Below are positions 15,953 to 24,350 of a DNA stretch of 64,000 bases, piece by piece; the first letter of the stretch is position 1, and each line of letters begins with the position of its first letter. Origin of the DNA: CBDDIP01 sp965229005 (GTDB lineage Bacteria; Actinomycetota; Acidimicrobiia; Acidimicrobiales; Ilumatobacteraceae); the NCBI GenBank assembly GCA_965229005.1, contig CBDDIP010000002.1:3100001-3164000 (forward strand), given 5' to 3'. The notes beneath the pieces are model-generated. The model had not been told where the DNA came from, did no database searches, and was given only the letters and a program-made list of their open reading frames with translations. The position numbers and the translations under genes were made by a program.

Positions 15953-16548
15953 GCCGGTGGGCTGTCGGCGTCCACGCCCAGGAGCGTGCGGATCGCTGCC
16001 TCGGTCTGGTCGTAGCCGCCCTCGCCGACGCGCTGCAGGCGGAGCTGTCCATCGCTGTCGAACAGCCGGATCGTCGGCCACGCACGGATGCCCCATGCCC
16101 GCCAGATCTCCATGTCGGGATCGAGCGCAACGGGGTAGCGCAGGTCGTGCTCGTGCACGAAGTCGGCGACGTTCGCCGGAACGGCCTCGAAATCGAACTC
16201 CGGGCTGTGCACGGTGACCACGATCAGACCGTCGGCGGTGTAGCGCTCGTGCCACGCCTTCATGGACGGCAGCGTGTGCTGGCAGTTGATGCACGCGAAG
16301 GTCCAGAACTCGACGAGCACCACGTGGCCGCGCAGGTCGGCGGCGGTCAGTGCGTTGCCGTCAACCCACTCGGTGGCGTCGATCGGCGGGATGGGTGCCG
16401 GCGCCAGCACCGGCAGCTCTGCTGCGCTGCTCACCGCCGGGGCGACACCTGCGGCGGCCTCGATCCGTTCCGGCGACGTCCGCCGGCTGACGACGACAGC
16501 CGATGCGACGAGCGCGATCGCCGCGGCGATGAGCAGCGCGCGTCGCAC
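15949..16548 (-). CDS. TlpA/DipZ-like membrane-anchored thioredoxin
   Basis: The 199-residue protein has an N-terminal hydrophobic anchor (residues 4-21, ALLIAAAIALVASAVVV) and a redoxin domain outside the membrane from about residue 55. The active site is FACINCQHTLPSMKAWHERY, a CxxC with Ile-Asn between the cysteines, as in the C-terminal domain of DipZ-type proteins. AWPTIRLFD supplies the cis-Pro loop. It would reduce an extracytoplasmic disulfide or sulfoxide-repair partner using electrons from CcdA. The GTG start follows the lipoprotein stop by one base and its own stop overlaps ccdA. Confidence 0.88.
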   Translation of the reverse strand: MRRALLIAAAIALVASAVVVSRRTSPERIEAAAGVAPAVSSAAELPVLAPAPIPPIDATEWVDGNALTAADLRGHVVLVEFWTFACINCQHTLPSMKAWHERYTADGLIVVTVHSPEFDFEAVPANVADFVHEHDLRYPVALDPDMEIWRAWGIRAWPTIRLFDSDGQLRLQRVGEGGYDQTEAAIRTLLGVDADSPPA

Positions 16549-16549
16549 G

Positions 16550-16795
16550 TCAGGTGCCCGGCGTCATCGCGTCCGTCGCCGGCGTCATGGCATCGGTGGC
16601 GGGCGTCATGGCATCGGTGGCCGGCGTCATGGCATCGGTGGCCGGCGTCATGGCATCCGTGGCGGGTGTCATCGCTTCGCTCGGCGGTGTGGTCGCGCCG
16701 GGCTCCTTGTCGGTGTCGCTGCCACATGCCGTGAGGCCGAGTGCGCCGATGGCGGCGATCACGATCAGCCGGCGGGTTCCCTTGATCTGGTTCAC
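16550..16795 (-). CDS. Small methionine-repeat lipoprotein
   Basis: This 81-residue protein has a lipoprotein signal (RRLIVIAAIGALGLTACGSD; lipobox LTAC near residue 25). The mature part is almost wholly a 7-residue repeat, AMTPATD, five copies in a row with flanking partial copies, giving one methionine every seven residues and no other likely function. A GTG at 16804 is possible, but the GTG at 16795 has AGGAG eight bases upstream and is preferred. The gene leads the operon with the TlpA-like and CcdA genes. Met-rich exported peptides are known oxidant scavengers in some proteobacteria; that role here is inference. The family is otherwise unrecognised. Confidence 0.8.
   Translation of the reverse strand: MNQIKGTRRLIVIAAIGALGLTACGSDTDKEPGATTPPSEAMTPATDAMTPATDAMTPATDAMTPATDAMTPATDAMTPGT
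16563..16672. repeat. 21-bp in-frame tandem repeat encoding AMTPATD
   Basis: GTCAT recurs every 21 bases at 16563, 16584, 16605, 16626, 16647 and 16668. The middle units are nearly identical (GTCATGGCATCGGTGGCSGG with S = C or G). The period is a multiple of three, so copy number can change without loss of frame; strains probably differ in length. Confidence 0.95.
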
Positions 16796-16919
16796 GATGT
16801 TCACTCCTGAGGTTCTGGATGGCTGCAACGCGGCGGTGCCGCGACCTCGATGCTCCGCGGCGGATCTGTCAGCCGTCGGTCCGGTCCAGAAACATCCACG
16901 AAACTCGCCCTCACCGGCG

Positions 16920-16948
16920 CTGACACGGCCTGCGCAGCTCCGTAGCGT
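16920..16948 (+). promoter_or_regulatory. Promoter of the two-component/molybdoenzyme operon
   Basis: CTGACA (16920-16925) and TAGCGT (16943-16948) are separated by 17 bp and lie six bases before the response-regulator ATG at 16955, which fits a leaderless housekeeping-type promoter. About 125 bp separate it from the divergent lipoprotein start. Confidence 0.6.
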
Positions 16949-16954
16949 GGCGTC

Positions 16955-17635
16955 ATGCCAGCAGGCCGAGTGCTCGTGGTCGACGACGAACCGACGGTTC
17001 GTGAAGTCGTCGCGCAGTACCTGCAACGCGATGGCTACGAGGTGTGCGAGCTCGATCGCGGCGATCTCGTCGCCGACGCGGTTCGCACGTTCCGACCGGA
17101 TCTCATCGTGCTCGACATCATGCTGCCGGGTGCCTCCGGTCTCGACGTGCTGCGCCAGCACGACAGCAACCGGATCCCGGTGATCCTCCTCACCGCACGC
17201 GTCGACGAGGCGGATCGCGTGCTCGGCCTCGAGCTCGGCGCCGACGACTACGTCACCAAGCCGTTCTCGCCACGGGAGCTCGTCGCGCGAGTGCGCACCG
17301 TGTTGCGCCGCTCGCAGTCGACGGCGACCGACGACCGGTTGGAGTTCGACGGACTGACGATCGACACGCAGGCGCGCGAGGTGCTGCTCTGCGGCGACCC
17401 GACCGCACTCACGGCGAAGGAGTTCGACCTCCTTGCCTTCCTCGCCGCCAGCCCGCGGCGGGTGTTCTCCCGCGCCCAGCTCCTCGAGCAGGTGTGGGAC
17501 TCGTCGCCGGAGTACCAGGATCCGGCGACCGTCACCGTCCACGTTCGACGGCTTCGTCAGAAGCTCGAGCGCGACCCCGAGGAGCCACGCTGGATCACCA
17601 CCGTGTGGGGCGTCGGATACCGGTTCGAGCCATGA
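16955..17635 (+). CDS. OmpR/PhoB-family response regulator
   Basis: This 226-residue regulator has a receiver domain (residues 1-120; acidic pocket VVDDE at 8-12, phospho-acceptor Asp54 in LIVLDIMLPG, Lys in YVTKPFSPRE) and a winged-helix DNA-binding domain (130-226; TALTAKEFDLLAFLA and VTVHVRRLRQKLE). The ATG overlaps no upstream gene and follows a good promoter. Its stop overlaps the kinase start (ATGA), and the kinase overlaps the molybdoenzyme the same way, so the three form one translationally coupled unit. Likely targets are this operon and the divergent lipoprotein-TlpA-CcdA operon. Confidence 0.95.
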   Translation: MPAGRVLVVDDEPTVREVVAQYLQRDGYEVCELDRGDLVADAVRTFRPDLIVLDIMLPGASGLDVLRQHDSNRIPVILLTARVDEADRVLGLELGADDYVTKPFSPRELVARVRTVLRRSQSTATDDRLEFDGLTIDTQAREVLLCGDPTALTAKEFDLLAFLAASPRRVFSRAQLLEQVWDSSPEYQDPATVTVHVRRLRQKLERDPEEPRWITTVWGVGYRFEP

Positions 17636-18870
17636 GCCGTCGACTCCTGCTCTCCCTGCTGGTGCTGGTGCTGGCAGCGATGGCCCTCGCCGAGGTGCTG
17701 CTCGACCCGCCCTCCGGCGACGAACGACTGCACCTCGCCGTCATCCTCGCCGGACCGGTCGTCGTCACCGCGGTGCTCGTCCCGCTGCTGCGCCGATGGG
17801 TGTCCGGTCGGGCCAGCGTCGCCGGTGCTGCATTGGCGGTGGGCCTGTGCTCGCTCGCGCTCGGCGCAGTCAGCACCTCCGCCGCATCGAACGCGATGTT
17901 CCTCTCCAGCCACGACTACCGCCTGTTCCTCGTCGTGCTCCTGCTCTCCTGCGGCATCGCACTCGTCGTCGGCGCCCAGCTCACCCATCCCCTCGCTCGC
18001 GACATCGAGCGGCTCGGCCAGGTCGCCGAGCTCGTCGGCGCCGGCGATCGCTCCGTCCGTTCCGGCATCGACCGCCGCGACGAGGTCGGCGCAGCGGCAC
18101 GGGCGATCGACTCGATGGTGCAGTCGCTGGCAGACGCCGACGAGGCCCGTACCCGCGCCACCGCCGCACGACAGCAGATGTTCGCCAGCATCGGTCACGA
18201 CCTGCGCACCCCGCTGGCCGCGATGCGCGCCGCGGTGGAGAGCCTGCAGGACGGGATCGCCCCCGACCCCGATCGCTACCTCGCCGTGGTCGCCGCGCAG
18301 GTCGGCACGATGGAGTCACTGCTCGACCAATTCGTCCAGTACGCGCGGATCGAATCCGGCGACGCCGGAACGCGAGCCACCGCGTCGATCACGGAGATCG
18401 CCCACGAAGCAGTCGAGGCGCTCCAACCCCTGGCCCACCGGCGGCACGTGCAGCTCTGCATCGAGGCGCACGATCCGGCACCTGCGCTCGTCAGCGCGAC
18501 CGAGGTCTCGCGAGTCGTGCGCAACCTGCTCGACAACGCCATCCGCCACAGCCCGTCCCCCGGCGTCGTGCGCGTCGCCGTCAGCCCGACGCTCGCACCG
18601 AACGACGGGGTCGAGCTCATCGTCCGCGACGACGGCCCGGGGTTCCCGGCCGAGTTCCGAGCGCAGGCCTTCGACCCCTTCACCCGCGCCGACCCGGCGC
18701 GACCCACCGAATCCGGTCATGCCGGCCTCGGGTTGGCCATCAGCCGCGCGTTGGTGGAGAACCACGGCGGCCGGATCTGGATCGACCAGGAGCCGGGTGG
18801 CTCCGTACACATGTGGATCCCTCGCACAGCGAGCGGATCACCTGCCCCGAACCCCGAGGAGCAACGATGA
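17632..18870 (+). CDS. Membrane sensor histidine kinase
   Basis: This 412-residue kinase has about four N-terminal transmembrane segments (near 5-22, 30-50, 62-85 and 97-118) with very short loops outside, so it probably senses a membrane or redox signal rather than a bulky periplasmic ligand. A HAMP-like segment follows (THPLARDIERLGQVAELV). The dimerization helix has the phospho-acceptor His in SIGHDLRTPLAAM near residue 186. The ATPase domain shows NLLDNAIRHS, DDGPGFPAEF and HAGLGLAISRALVENHGG. It is coupled by 4-bp overlaps to the regulator and to the sulfite-oxidase-family enzyme. Confidence 0.93.
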   Translation: MSRRLLLSLLVLVLAAMALAEVLLDPPSGDERLHLAVILAGPVVVTAVLVPLLRRWVSGRASVAGAALAVGLCSLALGAVSTSAASNAMFLSSHDYRLFLVVLLLSCGIALVVGAQLTHPLARDIERLGQVAELVGAGDRSVRSGIDRRDEVGAAARAIDSMVQSLADADEARTRATAARQQMFASIGHDLRTPLAAMRAAVESLQDGIAPDPDRYLAVVAAQVGTMESLLDQFVQYARIESGDAGTRATASITEIAHEAVEALQPLAHRRHVQLCIEAHDPAPALVSATEVSRVVRNLLDNAIRHSPSPGVVRVAVSPTLAPNDGVELIVRDDGPGFPAEFRAQAFDPFTRADPARPTESGHAGLGLAISRALVENHGGRIWIDQEPGGSVHMWIPRTASGSPAPNPEEQR

Positions 18871-20435
18871 ACGAACCCGAAGTCGATCCAAGCATGGCGC
18901 CGCCGGCCCCGGCCGTCCCGGCATTCGCCGGTCCGCTGGCGGGCCTGGTCAGTGGTGGCGTGGCGATGGGCGTCGGGATGCTCGTCGCCGGGATCATCGA
19001 GGTGGTGTCACCCGTCGACGCCGTCGGCAGCGAGGTGATCGACCGTGTGCCTCGGTGGGTCAAGGAGCAAGCCATCCGCAGCTTCGGCACCAACGACAAG
19101 CTGGCGCTGCGCGTCGGCATCTGGTCGGTGATCGCCATCGCCGCCCTCGTCCTCGGGCGCTTCGCCGTTCGCCGGCCGATCATCGGCGGTGTCGGCATCG
19201 GCGTGTTCGGGCTGATCGGCGCAGCCGCCGCCGCGCACCGTCCCGGTGAGTCGGGCTGGGCCTTCCTGCCGCCGATCCTCGGCGCTGCGATCGGCGCGCC
19301 GCTCCTGATGCGCCTCGTCTCGCCGAGCCGTCGCGGGCCGCTGGAGACGCCCGGGCCCAGTCGTGTTCCGCTCGGCTGGGATCGCCGCCGGTTCCTCGTC
19401 GTCACCGGTACCGCGACCGGCGTCGCGGTGGTGGCCGGCGCCACTGCGCAAGCCCTCGAACGCCAGCGCGTCAGCGACATCGAGGCGCAGATCCCCGACT
19501 CGTTGCCGCCAACCGAGTCGACGACATCCGCAGTCCCGGCCACCGCGACCGTCGACGACGTCACGCCGTTCATCACCCCGAACGACGACTTCTACCGGAT
19601 CGACACGGCGCTGTCGTTCCCGCGCATCGACATCGACAGCTGGTCGATGACCATCGGCGGCATGGTCGACAACCCCCTGAAGCTGACCTACGCCGACCTC
19701 CTCGCCCGTGAGCAGATCGAGCGCGTGGTCACCCTGTGCTGCGTGTCCAACGAGGTCGGTGGCTCGTACATCGGCACCGCGACGTGGCAGGGCGTGCTGC
19801 TGAAGCCCCTCCTCGAGGAGGCCGGCGTGCAGGCAGGTGCCGAGCAGGTGTTCACGGAGAGCCTCGACGGGTTCACCGCCGGCTTCCCGGTGGCCGCAGC
19901 AACCGACGGTCGCGACGCGATGGTCGTGGTCGGGATGAACGGCGAAGCGCTCCCGCTCGCCCACGGCTTCCCCGTGCGCCTCGTGGTGCCCGGTCTCTAC
20001 GGCTACGTCAGCGCGACGAAGTGGTTGAAGTCGCTGACGTTGACGACGTGGGACGAGCAGGGCTACTGGGTGCCGCGCGGCTGGGCACAGCTGGCGCCGA
20101 TCAAGACGCAGTCGCGCATCGACGTGCCCAAGCGCGGCGACGACGCCGCGGCGGGCTCCGTCGTGGTCGCCGGAGTGGCGTGGGCCCAGCACCGCGGCAT
20201 CGCCAAGGTGGAGGTGCGTGCCGACGATGGCGAGTGGGTCGAGGCGACGTTGGCCGACGACATCAGCGACGACGCGTGGCGCCAGTGGCGCGCCGAGATC
20301 GACCTGTCAAAGGGCAAGCACCGGCTGCAGGTGCGTGCAACCGACAAGACCGGCGAGACGCAGACCGAGCAGGTCGCACCACCGGCGCCCGACGGCGCCA
20401 CCGGGTACCACACCCGGACAGTCAACGTGACGTGA
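18867..20435 (+). CDS. Membrane-anchored sulfite-oxidase-family molybdoenzyme (SuoX/YedY-like)
   Basis: The 522-residue protein has about four transmembrane segments in residues 20-155, an Arg-rich junction (WDRRRFLVVTG) before another hydrophobic segment, and then a molybdopterin-binding sulfite-oxidase fold from about residue 225. The likely Mo-ligand Cys is in VTLCCVSNEVGGSYIG near residue 290; HGFPVRLVVPGLYGY is another family motif. Residues 430-520 are the Mo-co dimerization domain. Family members oxidize sulfite or reduce sulfoxides, including protein methionine sulfoxide (YedY/MsrP). Which reaction applies here is not shown. The gene is coupled to its own two-component system and faces a methionine-rich lipoprotein operon, which favours a sulfoxide substrate. 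Confidence 0.85.
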   Translation: MNEPEVDPSMAPPAPAVPAFAGPLAGLVSGGVAMGVGMLVAGIIEVVSPVDAVGSEVIDRVPRWVKEQAIRSFGTNDKLALRVGIWSVIAIAALVLGRFAVRRPIIGGVGIGVFGLIGAAAAAHRPGESGWAFLPPILGAAIGAPLLMRLVSPSRRGPLETPGPSRVPLGWDRRRFLVVTGTATGVAVVAGATAQALERQRVSDIEAQIPDSLPPTESTTSAVPATATVDDVTPFITPNDDFYRIDTALSFPRIDIDSWSMTIGGMVDNPLKLTYADLLAREQIERVVTLCCVSNEVGGSYIGTATWQGVLLKPLLEEAGVQAGAEQVFTESLDGFTAGFPVAAATDGRDAMVVVGMNGEALPLAHGFPVRLVVPGLYGYVSATKWLKSLTLTTWDEQGYWVPRGWAQLAPIKTQSRIDVPKRGDDAAAGSVVVAGVAWAQHRGIAKVEVRADDGEWVEATLADDISDDAWRQWRAEIDLSKGKHRLQVRATDKTGETQTEQVAPPAPDGATGYHTRTVNVT

Positions 20436-20438
20436 CCG

Positions 20439-21419
20439 TCAGCTCCTGATCCGGACCAGGATCTTGCCCGTGTTGGCGTTCGACTCCATCCGCTGGTGCG
20501 CCTCGGCGATCTGATCGAAGTCGAACGTCGAATCGATCACCGGCCGCAGCCGGCCCGCAGCGAACAGCGGCATCAGCTCGGCGTCGAACCGACGGCACAC
20601 GGCGACCTTCTCTTCGATTGGGCGAGGGCGCAGCGTGGTGCCGATCCACTTGAGCCGCTTGGTCAGCAGCAGCCCGACGTTCACCTGCGTCATCCCGCCG
20701 CCCATCAGCCCCACCTGCACGATCGTGCCGCGCACGGCAACCGCCTGCAGGTTGCGATCGGTCTCCTCGCCACCGATCACGTCGAGCACGGTGTCGAACC
20801 CGCTCGGCCGCGCCGCGCGCGCGTCGGCCAGCCAGTCGTGCGGCGAGCGCTCGAAGACGAGATCCGCACCGAGCTCGCGGCACGCGTCGGCCTTGCCCGC
20901 CGAGACGGTGACCGCGATGTGCGCGCCGATGGCCTTGGCGATCTGGATCGCGGCCGTACCGACGCCCGACGCGCCGGCATGCACGAGGCACCACCGGCCA
21001 CTCGTCAACCCGCCCTGCAGCACGAGCGCATCCCATGCGGTGATGAACACCTCCGGGATCGCCGCCGCCTCGACGAGGTCGATGCCGTCGGGCACACGCA
21101 CCAGCTGTCGCTCGTGCGTGGCGATCCGCTCGGCGTACGAGCCGCCGGCCTCGATCCCCATCACCCGGTCGCCGACCTTCCACATCCGGGCTCGCTCGCC
21201 AAGCGCAGACACCGTGCCCGAGAATTCCATGCCGGGGATCTCGATCGGCAACCCGCGCGGATCCGGGTAGAGCCCCATCCGCTGCAGGAGGTCGGCGCGG
21301 TTCAACGCCGTTGCGGCGATGTCGACCACCACCTCGTCGGGGCCGGGCATCGGATCGGCGGTCTCCTCGATCGTGAGGACCTCGGGACCGCCGTGAGCAT
21401 GGAGGACGACTGCGCGCAT
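20439..21419 (-). CDS. Zinc-independent quinone oxidoreductase (MDR superfamily, PIG3-like)
   Basis: This 326-residue NADPH-dependent oxidoreductase has a GroES-like domain (residues 1-130; ALNRADLLQRMGLYP and IPGMEFSG) and a Rossmann domain with VHAGASGVGTAAIQIAKAIG near residue 145. The Cys/His zinc ligands of alcohol dehydrogenases are absent, which places it among NAD(P)H:quinone reductases of the PIG3 group. It would reduce quinones or alpha,beta-unsaturated carbonyls. The ATG at 21417-21419 matches the family N-terminus (MRAVVLHAHGGPEVL). It converges on the molybdoenzyme with 3 bp between stops. Confidence 0.9.
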   Translation of the reverse strand: MRAVVLHAHGGPEVLTIEETADPMPGPDEVVVDIAATALNRADLLQRMGLYPDPRGLPIEIPGMEFSGTVSALGERARMWKVGDRVMGIEAGGSYAERIATHERQLVRVPDGIDLVEAAAIPEVFITAWDALVLQGGLTSGRWCLVHAGASGVGTAAIQIAKAIGAHIAVTVSAGKADACRELGADLVFERSPHDWLADARAARPSGFDTVLDVIGGEETDRNLQAVAVRGTIVQVGLMGGGMTQVNVGLLLTKRLKWIGTTLRPRPIEEKVAVCRRFDAELMPLFAAGRLRPVIDSTFDFDQIAEAHQRMESNANTGKILVRIRS

Positions 21420-21437
21420 GCGAGCAGCCTCACATGG

Positions 21438-23081
21438 TCATCGGATGGCGAGCACCCTCACCACGCCGGCCACCGGATCGACTTCGACCTCGGCACCGTC
21501 GGGGATCTCGCTGAGGCAGGACACGGCCCCGATCACCGCCGGGATGCCCAGCTCGCGAGCGAGGACGGCGGCGTGGCTGAGCGGTCCTCCGGCAGCCGTG
21601 ACCACTGCGCCGGCGATCGCCAGGACGACGTTGTACGCCGGCGTGGTGCAGGGCACGACGAGCACGTCGCCCGGCTCCATCGAGTCGAGGGCCTCTTCGG
21701 GTGAATCCGCCCGCCGTGCAGTGCCGCGGTACACGGTCTCGCCGATGCCGGTACCGGACAGCCCGCTCGTGCGCTCGCCGGCCATGCCCATCTGCTCGAG
21801 CGCGATCTGCACCGCCGACACGATCTGACGCAGCGGGCCGGGCAACACCTCCAACGGCGGCGCGAGCTCCGGATCGCCAAGAGCGTCCGGTGCCACGAGC
21901 GCAGCACACCGCTGGCGTGCGGCGGCGCGCTCGGCGAGCACGTCGCCGGTCGGGCGGTCGAACGCGTCACCGAGCTCTGTGGGCTGCAGCTCGACGATGT
22001 GCGCAGTTCGCTGCAACGTGCCGCGCTCGACGCGGCGGCGTCCCACCTCCAGCAGCGCGAGGCGCAGCAACCCGAGCGGCCACTCGGCCGTCGTCGGGCC
22101 GTTGTCGTCGCGCAGGTTCATTGCCGCGCGCGCCTCGGTCAGGCGCTCGTCGAAGCGAGCGCGATCATCCACGGGCACCGTGGCGCGCAAGGCAGCGATC
22201 TTGTCGGTGAGGTCGACCGGTGCCTTCACCTCGGCGGACAGCACCGACTGGGCGACGACGTCGGGCACCTCGCCGAGCGTCACGCCATCGAGGTCGTAGC
22301 GCGAGAAGAGCAACGCCGTCCGCTGTCGCATGTACCCATCGATCAGCGCGGCGATGGCCGGCGACGTCGCGCGCATCTGCGCCAGCGTGGTTGCCGAACT
22401 GCCGGCACTGACGAGGGCGGCACGGATCGCAGCGAGCAACCGCACCGGCTCGCTCGTCGACGGCGACGCGCCTTCGAGCAACGACAGCGCGGGCCGCGGC
22501 GCGATGCCCCAGTCGCGGCAATCGGACAGGTACATGGCGATCGGTCCGAGGTCGTAGCCGTGCAGCCAGAAGTGGTGCTCGAGGGTCGCTCGGCAGTGCG
22601 TCCGCACCGCGGCGACATGAGCGAGCAACGCGGCATCGTCGAGGGTCGAGAGATCGACGTCCTGGAACCCGAGGTTCTGCTGCTCGATCACGGACCGACC
22701 GCCGTGCTCCCAGTCGTGCGTGACCGTCCGCCACGGGCGCTCGGCGATCACCGCAGCAGCGGTGCGCGCCCGCCGGCGCATCTCCGGGTGCAACCGCGTC
22801 GCCACCTTGAGGACGATGTTCGGTGGCAACTTCTTCGCCGGCTTGTCCGCGTTGATCAGCGGCCGCAGTCGCGTGTACATGAACCCGTTGACGAAGCGGC
22901 ACGACAACGTCTCGGCCGGCGAACCGAGGTCGGTCATCACCCGGCGCATGCCGTCGGTCATCGCCGGCTCCATCAGATCCTGCAGGATCGGCGTCGCCCC
23001 GCCGGCGAAGTGCGAGCGATCGACGTCCCATCGCCCCGCGCCGGGCGCGGCGAACGTCGGTTGCGTTTCCTCAGTGGACAT
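21438..23081 (-). CDS. PEP-utilizing mobile-domain protein lacking the ATP-binding domain
   Basis: This 547-residue protein ends in a phosphohistidine swivel domain of the PEP synthase / rifampin phosphotransferase type: AAGGPLSHAAVLARELGIPAVIG near residue 490 contains the phospho-accepting His. The first ~430 residues are helical and resemble the middle region of multi-domain PEP-utilizing enzymes, but no ATP-grasp domain (~300 residues in PEP synthase) is present here or in a neighbouring gene. It may work with a separate ATP-binding subunit, or act as a decayed or regulatory form. The ATG at 23081 follows GGGAAG. The GNAT gene is upstream on the same strand, 62 bp away. Confidence 0.75.
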   Translation of the reverse strand: MSTEETQPTFAAPGAGRWDVDRSHFAGGATPILQDLMEPAMTDGMRRVMTDLGSPAETLSCRFVNGFMYTRLRPLINADKPAKKLPPNIVLKVATRLHPEMRRRARTAAAVIAERPWRTVTHDWEHGGRSVIEQQNLGFQDVDLSTLDDAALLAHVAAVRTHCRATLEHHFWLHGYDLGPIAMYLSDCRDWGIAPRPALSLLEGASPSTSEPVRLLAAIRAALVSAGSSATTLAQMRATSPAIAALIDGYMRQRTALLFSRYDLDGVTLGEVPDVVAQSVLSAEVKAPVDLTDKIAALRATVPVDDRARFDERLTEARAAMNLRDDNGPTTAEWPLGLLRLALLEVGRRRVERGTLQRTAHIVELQPTELGDAFDRPTGDVLAERAAARQRCAALVAPDALGDPELAPPLEVLPGPLRQIVSAVQIALEQMGMAGERTSGLSGTGIGETVYRGTARRADSPEEALDSMEPGDVLVVPCTTPAYNVVLAIAGAVVTAAGGPLSHAAVLARELGIPAVIGAVSCLSEIPDGAEVEVDPVAGVVRVLAIR

Positions 23082-23143
23082 GTCGTCTTCCCAGATCAGA
23101 TGCGTCCCGTTCGCCGTGCGTTCAGCTGCGAACGACCAGAGCT

Positions 23144-23671
23144 TCACACATCGCAGGCGAACGCCAGCCCCGTCGATCCGTCGAACTCCTCGTCGAGCTC
23201 GGGGAGCCGAACGAAACCGAGCCGGAGGTAGAGGTGCTGCGCGGCCTCCATGACGCCCAGCGTGTGGATGAGCAGGCGCGTCTTGCCGAGACGTCGCGTC
23301 TCGTCGATGCACCACTGCACCATCACCGCGCCGAGTCCGCTGCCCTGCGCTGCCGGGCTGACGCCAAAGTAGCGGAAGCTGGTCGCGTCCGGGTCGGCGA
23401 ACTCGTAGTGCGGGCCGCCGCTGACGAACGTCAGGCAGGCGCGCAGCTCGCCGTCGACGAACCCGCCGAGCACGACCGTGTGCGGCTCGCGTTCGGCAAC
23501 CCGTCCCGCGACGTCGGCGCAGACCTCCTCGATGTAGGACAGCTCCGACGCGGGAAAGCCAGGAAGGGCGAGGTACGACTCGCGCAGGATGTGCCCGGCG
23601 AGCGTCAGGTCGTCGTCGGGCGTGAGCGACCTCACGGTGCTGGTGCGAGCGGGAACGGTGTGGTCGGGCAC
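23144..23671 (-). CDS. GNAT-family N-acetyltransferase
   Basis: This 175-residue protein has the GNAT acetyl-CoA site SFRYFGVSPAAQGSGLGAVM near residue 96 (motif A, usually Q/RxxGxG/A) and a C-terminal AQHLYLRLGFVRLPE strand-turn. It should transfer acetyl from acetyl-CoA to a small amine or protein N-terminus; the acceptor is unknown. The GTG at 23671 is chosen because TACGAT (minus strand 23685-23680) lies eight bases upstream. The divergent FMN-binding gene starts only 24 bp away and its -10 box overlaps this one. Confidence 0.85.
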   Translation of the reverse strand: MPDHTVPARTSTVRSLTPDDDLTLAGHILRESYLALPGFPASELSYIEEVCADVAGRVAEREPHTVVLGGFVDGELRACLTFVSGGPHYEFADPDATSFRYFGVSPAAQGSGLGAVMVQWCIDETRRLGKTRLLIHTLGVMEAAQHLYLRLGFVRLPELDEEFDGSTGLAFACDV

Positions 23672-23679
23672 GGCCGGGG

Positions 23680-23689
23680 ATCGTACGCT
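23680..23689. promoter_or_regulatory. Two overlapping divergent -10 boxes
   Basis: ATCGTACGCT reads TACGAT on the minus strand (23685-23680) for the GNAT gene and TACGCT on the plus strand (23684-23689) for the FMN-binding gene. Each lies 6-8 bases from its start codon. RNA polymerase cannot occupy both at once, so the two genes should exclude each other or be controlled together. Confidence 0.5.
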
Positions 23690-23695
23690 GAGGCG

Positions 23696-24349
23696 ATGAA
23701 CGAGACGGAGCCGTTTGCCGACACCATCACGTCCACCGATGCGCTGCGCGAGATCTACCGCCAGCCGCACCCGGTGACCGCCGGCAAGGAGCGGCCACAG
23801 CTCGACCAGGCATCGACGGAGTTCATCGAACGCTGCCGCTTCGCCGTGGTCGGCACGTACGACAGCGAGGGCAACGCCGACACGTCACCGCGCGGCGGCC
23901 CGAGCGGGTTCGTGCGCGTGCTCGACCCCGGTCGACTGGCGATCGCCGACCTCGGTGGCAACAACCGGCTCGACACGCTGCAGAACATCGTCGACACCGG
24001 TCGCATCGCGCTGATCTTCGTCGTTCCCGGGCAGAGCGAGACCGTGCGCGTCAACGGGCGTGCCTGGGTGACGACCGACCCGTACGTGCTCGGCCGCTTC
24101 GAGCTGCCGCGCATGCCCAAGTCGGCGATCGGCGTCGCCGTGGACACCACGTACATCCACTGTGCCAAGGCGTTCCAGCGCGGCGGCATGTGGGAACCCG
24201 AGGCATGGGCAGAACTGGCCGATGTGCCCGACGGCGCGGCGATCCTGGCCTGCCAGGTCATCGTCGAGGGCGCCACCGCGGAAGCGATTCGCGCCGACCT
24301 CGACCAGGGCTACGTCGCAGCCCTGGCCGAAGAACGCAGTCCGGAGTAG
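23696..24349 (+). CDS. Pyridoxamine-5'-phosphate-oxidase-like FMN protein (MSMEG_1061-type)
   Basis: This 217-residue protein has the split-barrel FMN fold: ERCRFAVVGTYDSEGNADTS near residue 42, then SPRGGPSGFVRVLD and LADLGGNNRLDTLQNIVDTG. The C-terminal stretch (IHCAKAFQRGGMWEP) fits the PPOX-related MSMEG_1061 type found in actinobacteria. These proteins bind FMN or F420 and reduce small molecules; true pyridoxamine oxidase activity is unlikely. The ATG at 23696 has TACGCT six bases upstream. It converges on icd with one base between stops. Confidence 0.85.
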   Translation: MNETEPFADTITSTDALREIYRQPHPVTAGKERPQLDQASTEFIERCRFAVVGTYDSEGNADTSPRGGPSGFVRVLDPGRLAIADLGGNNRLDTLQNIVDTGRIALIFVVPGQSETVRVNGRAWVTTDPYVLGRFELPRMPKSAIGVAVDTTYIHCAKAFQRGGMWEPEAWAELADVPDGAAILACQVIVEGATAEAIRADLDQGYVAALAEERSPE

Positions 24350-24350
24350 C

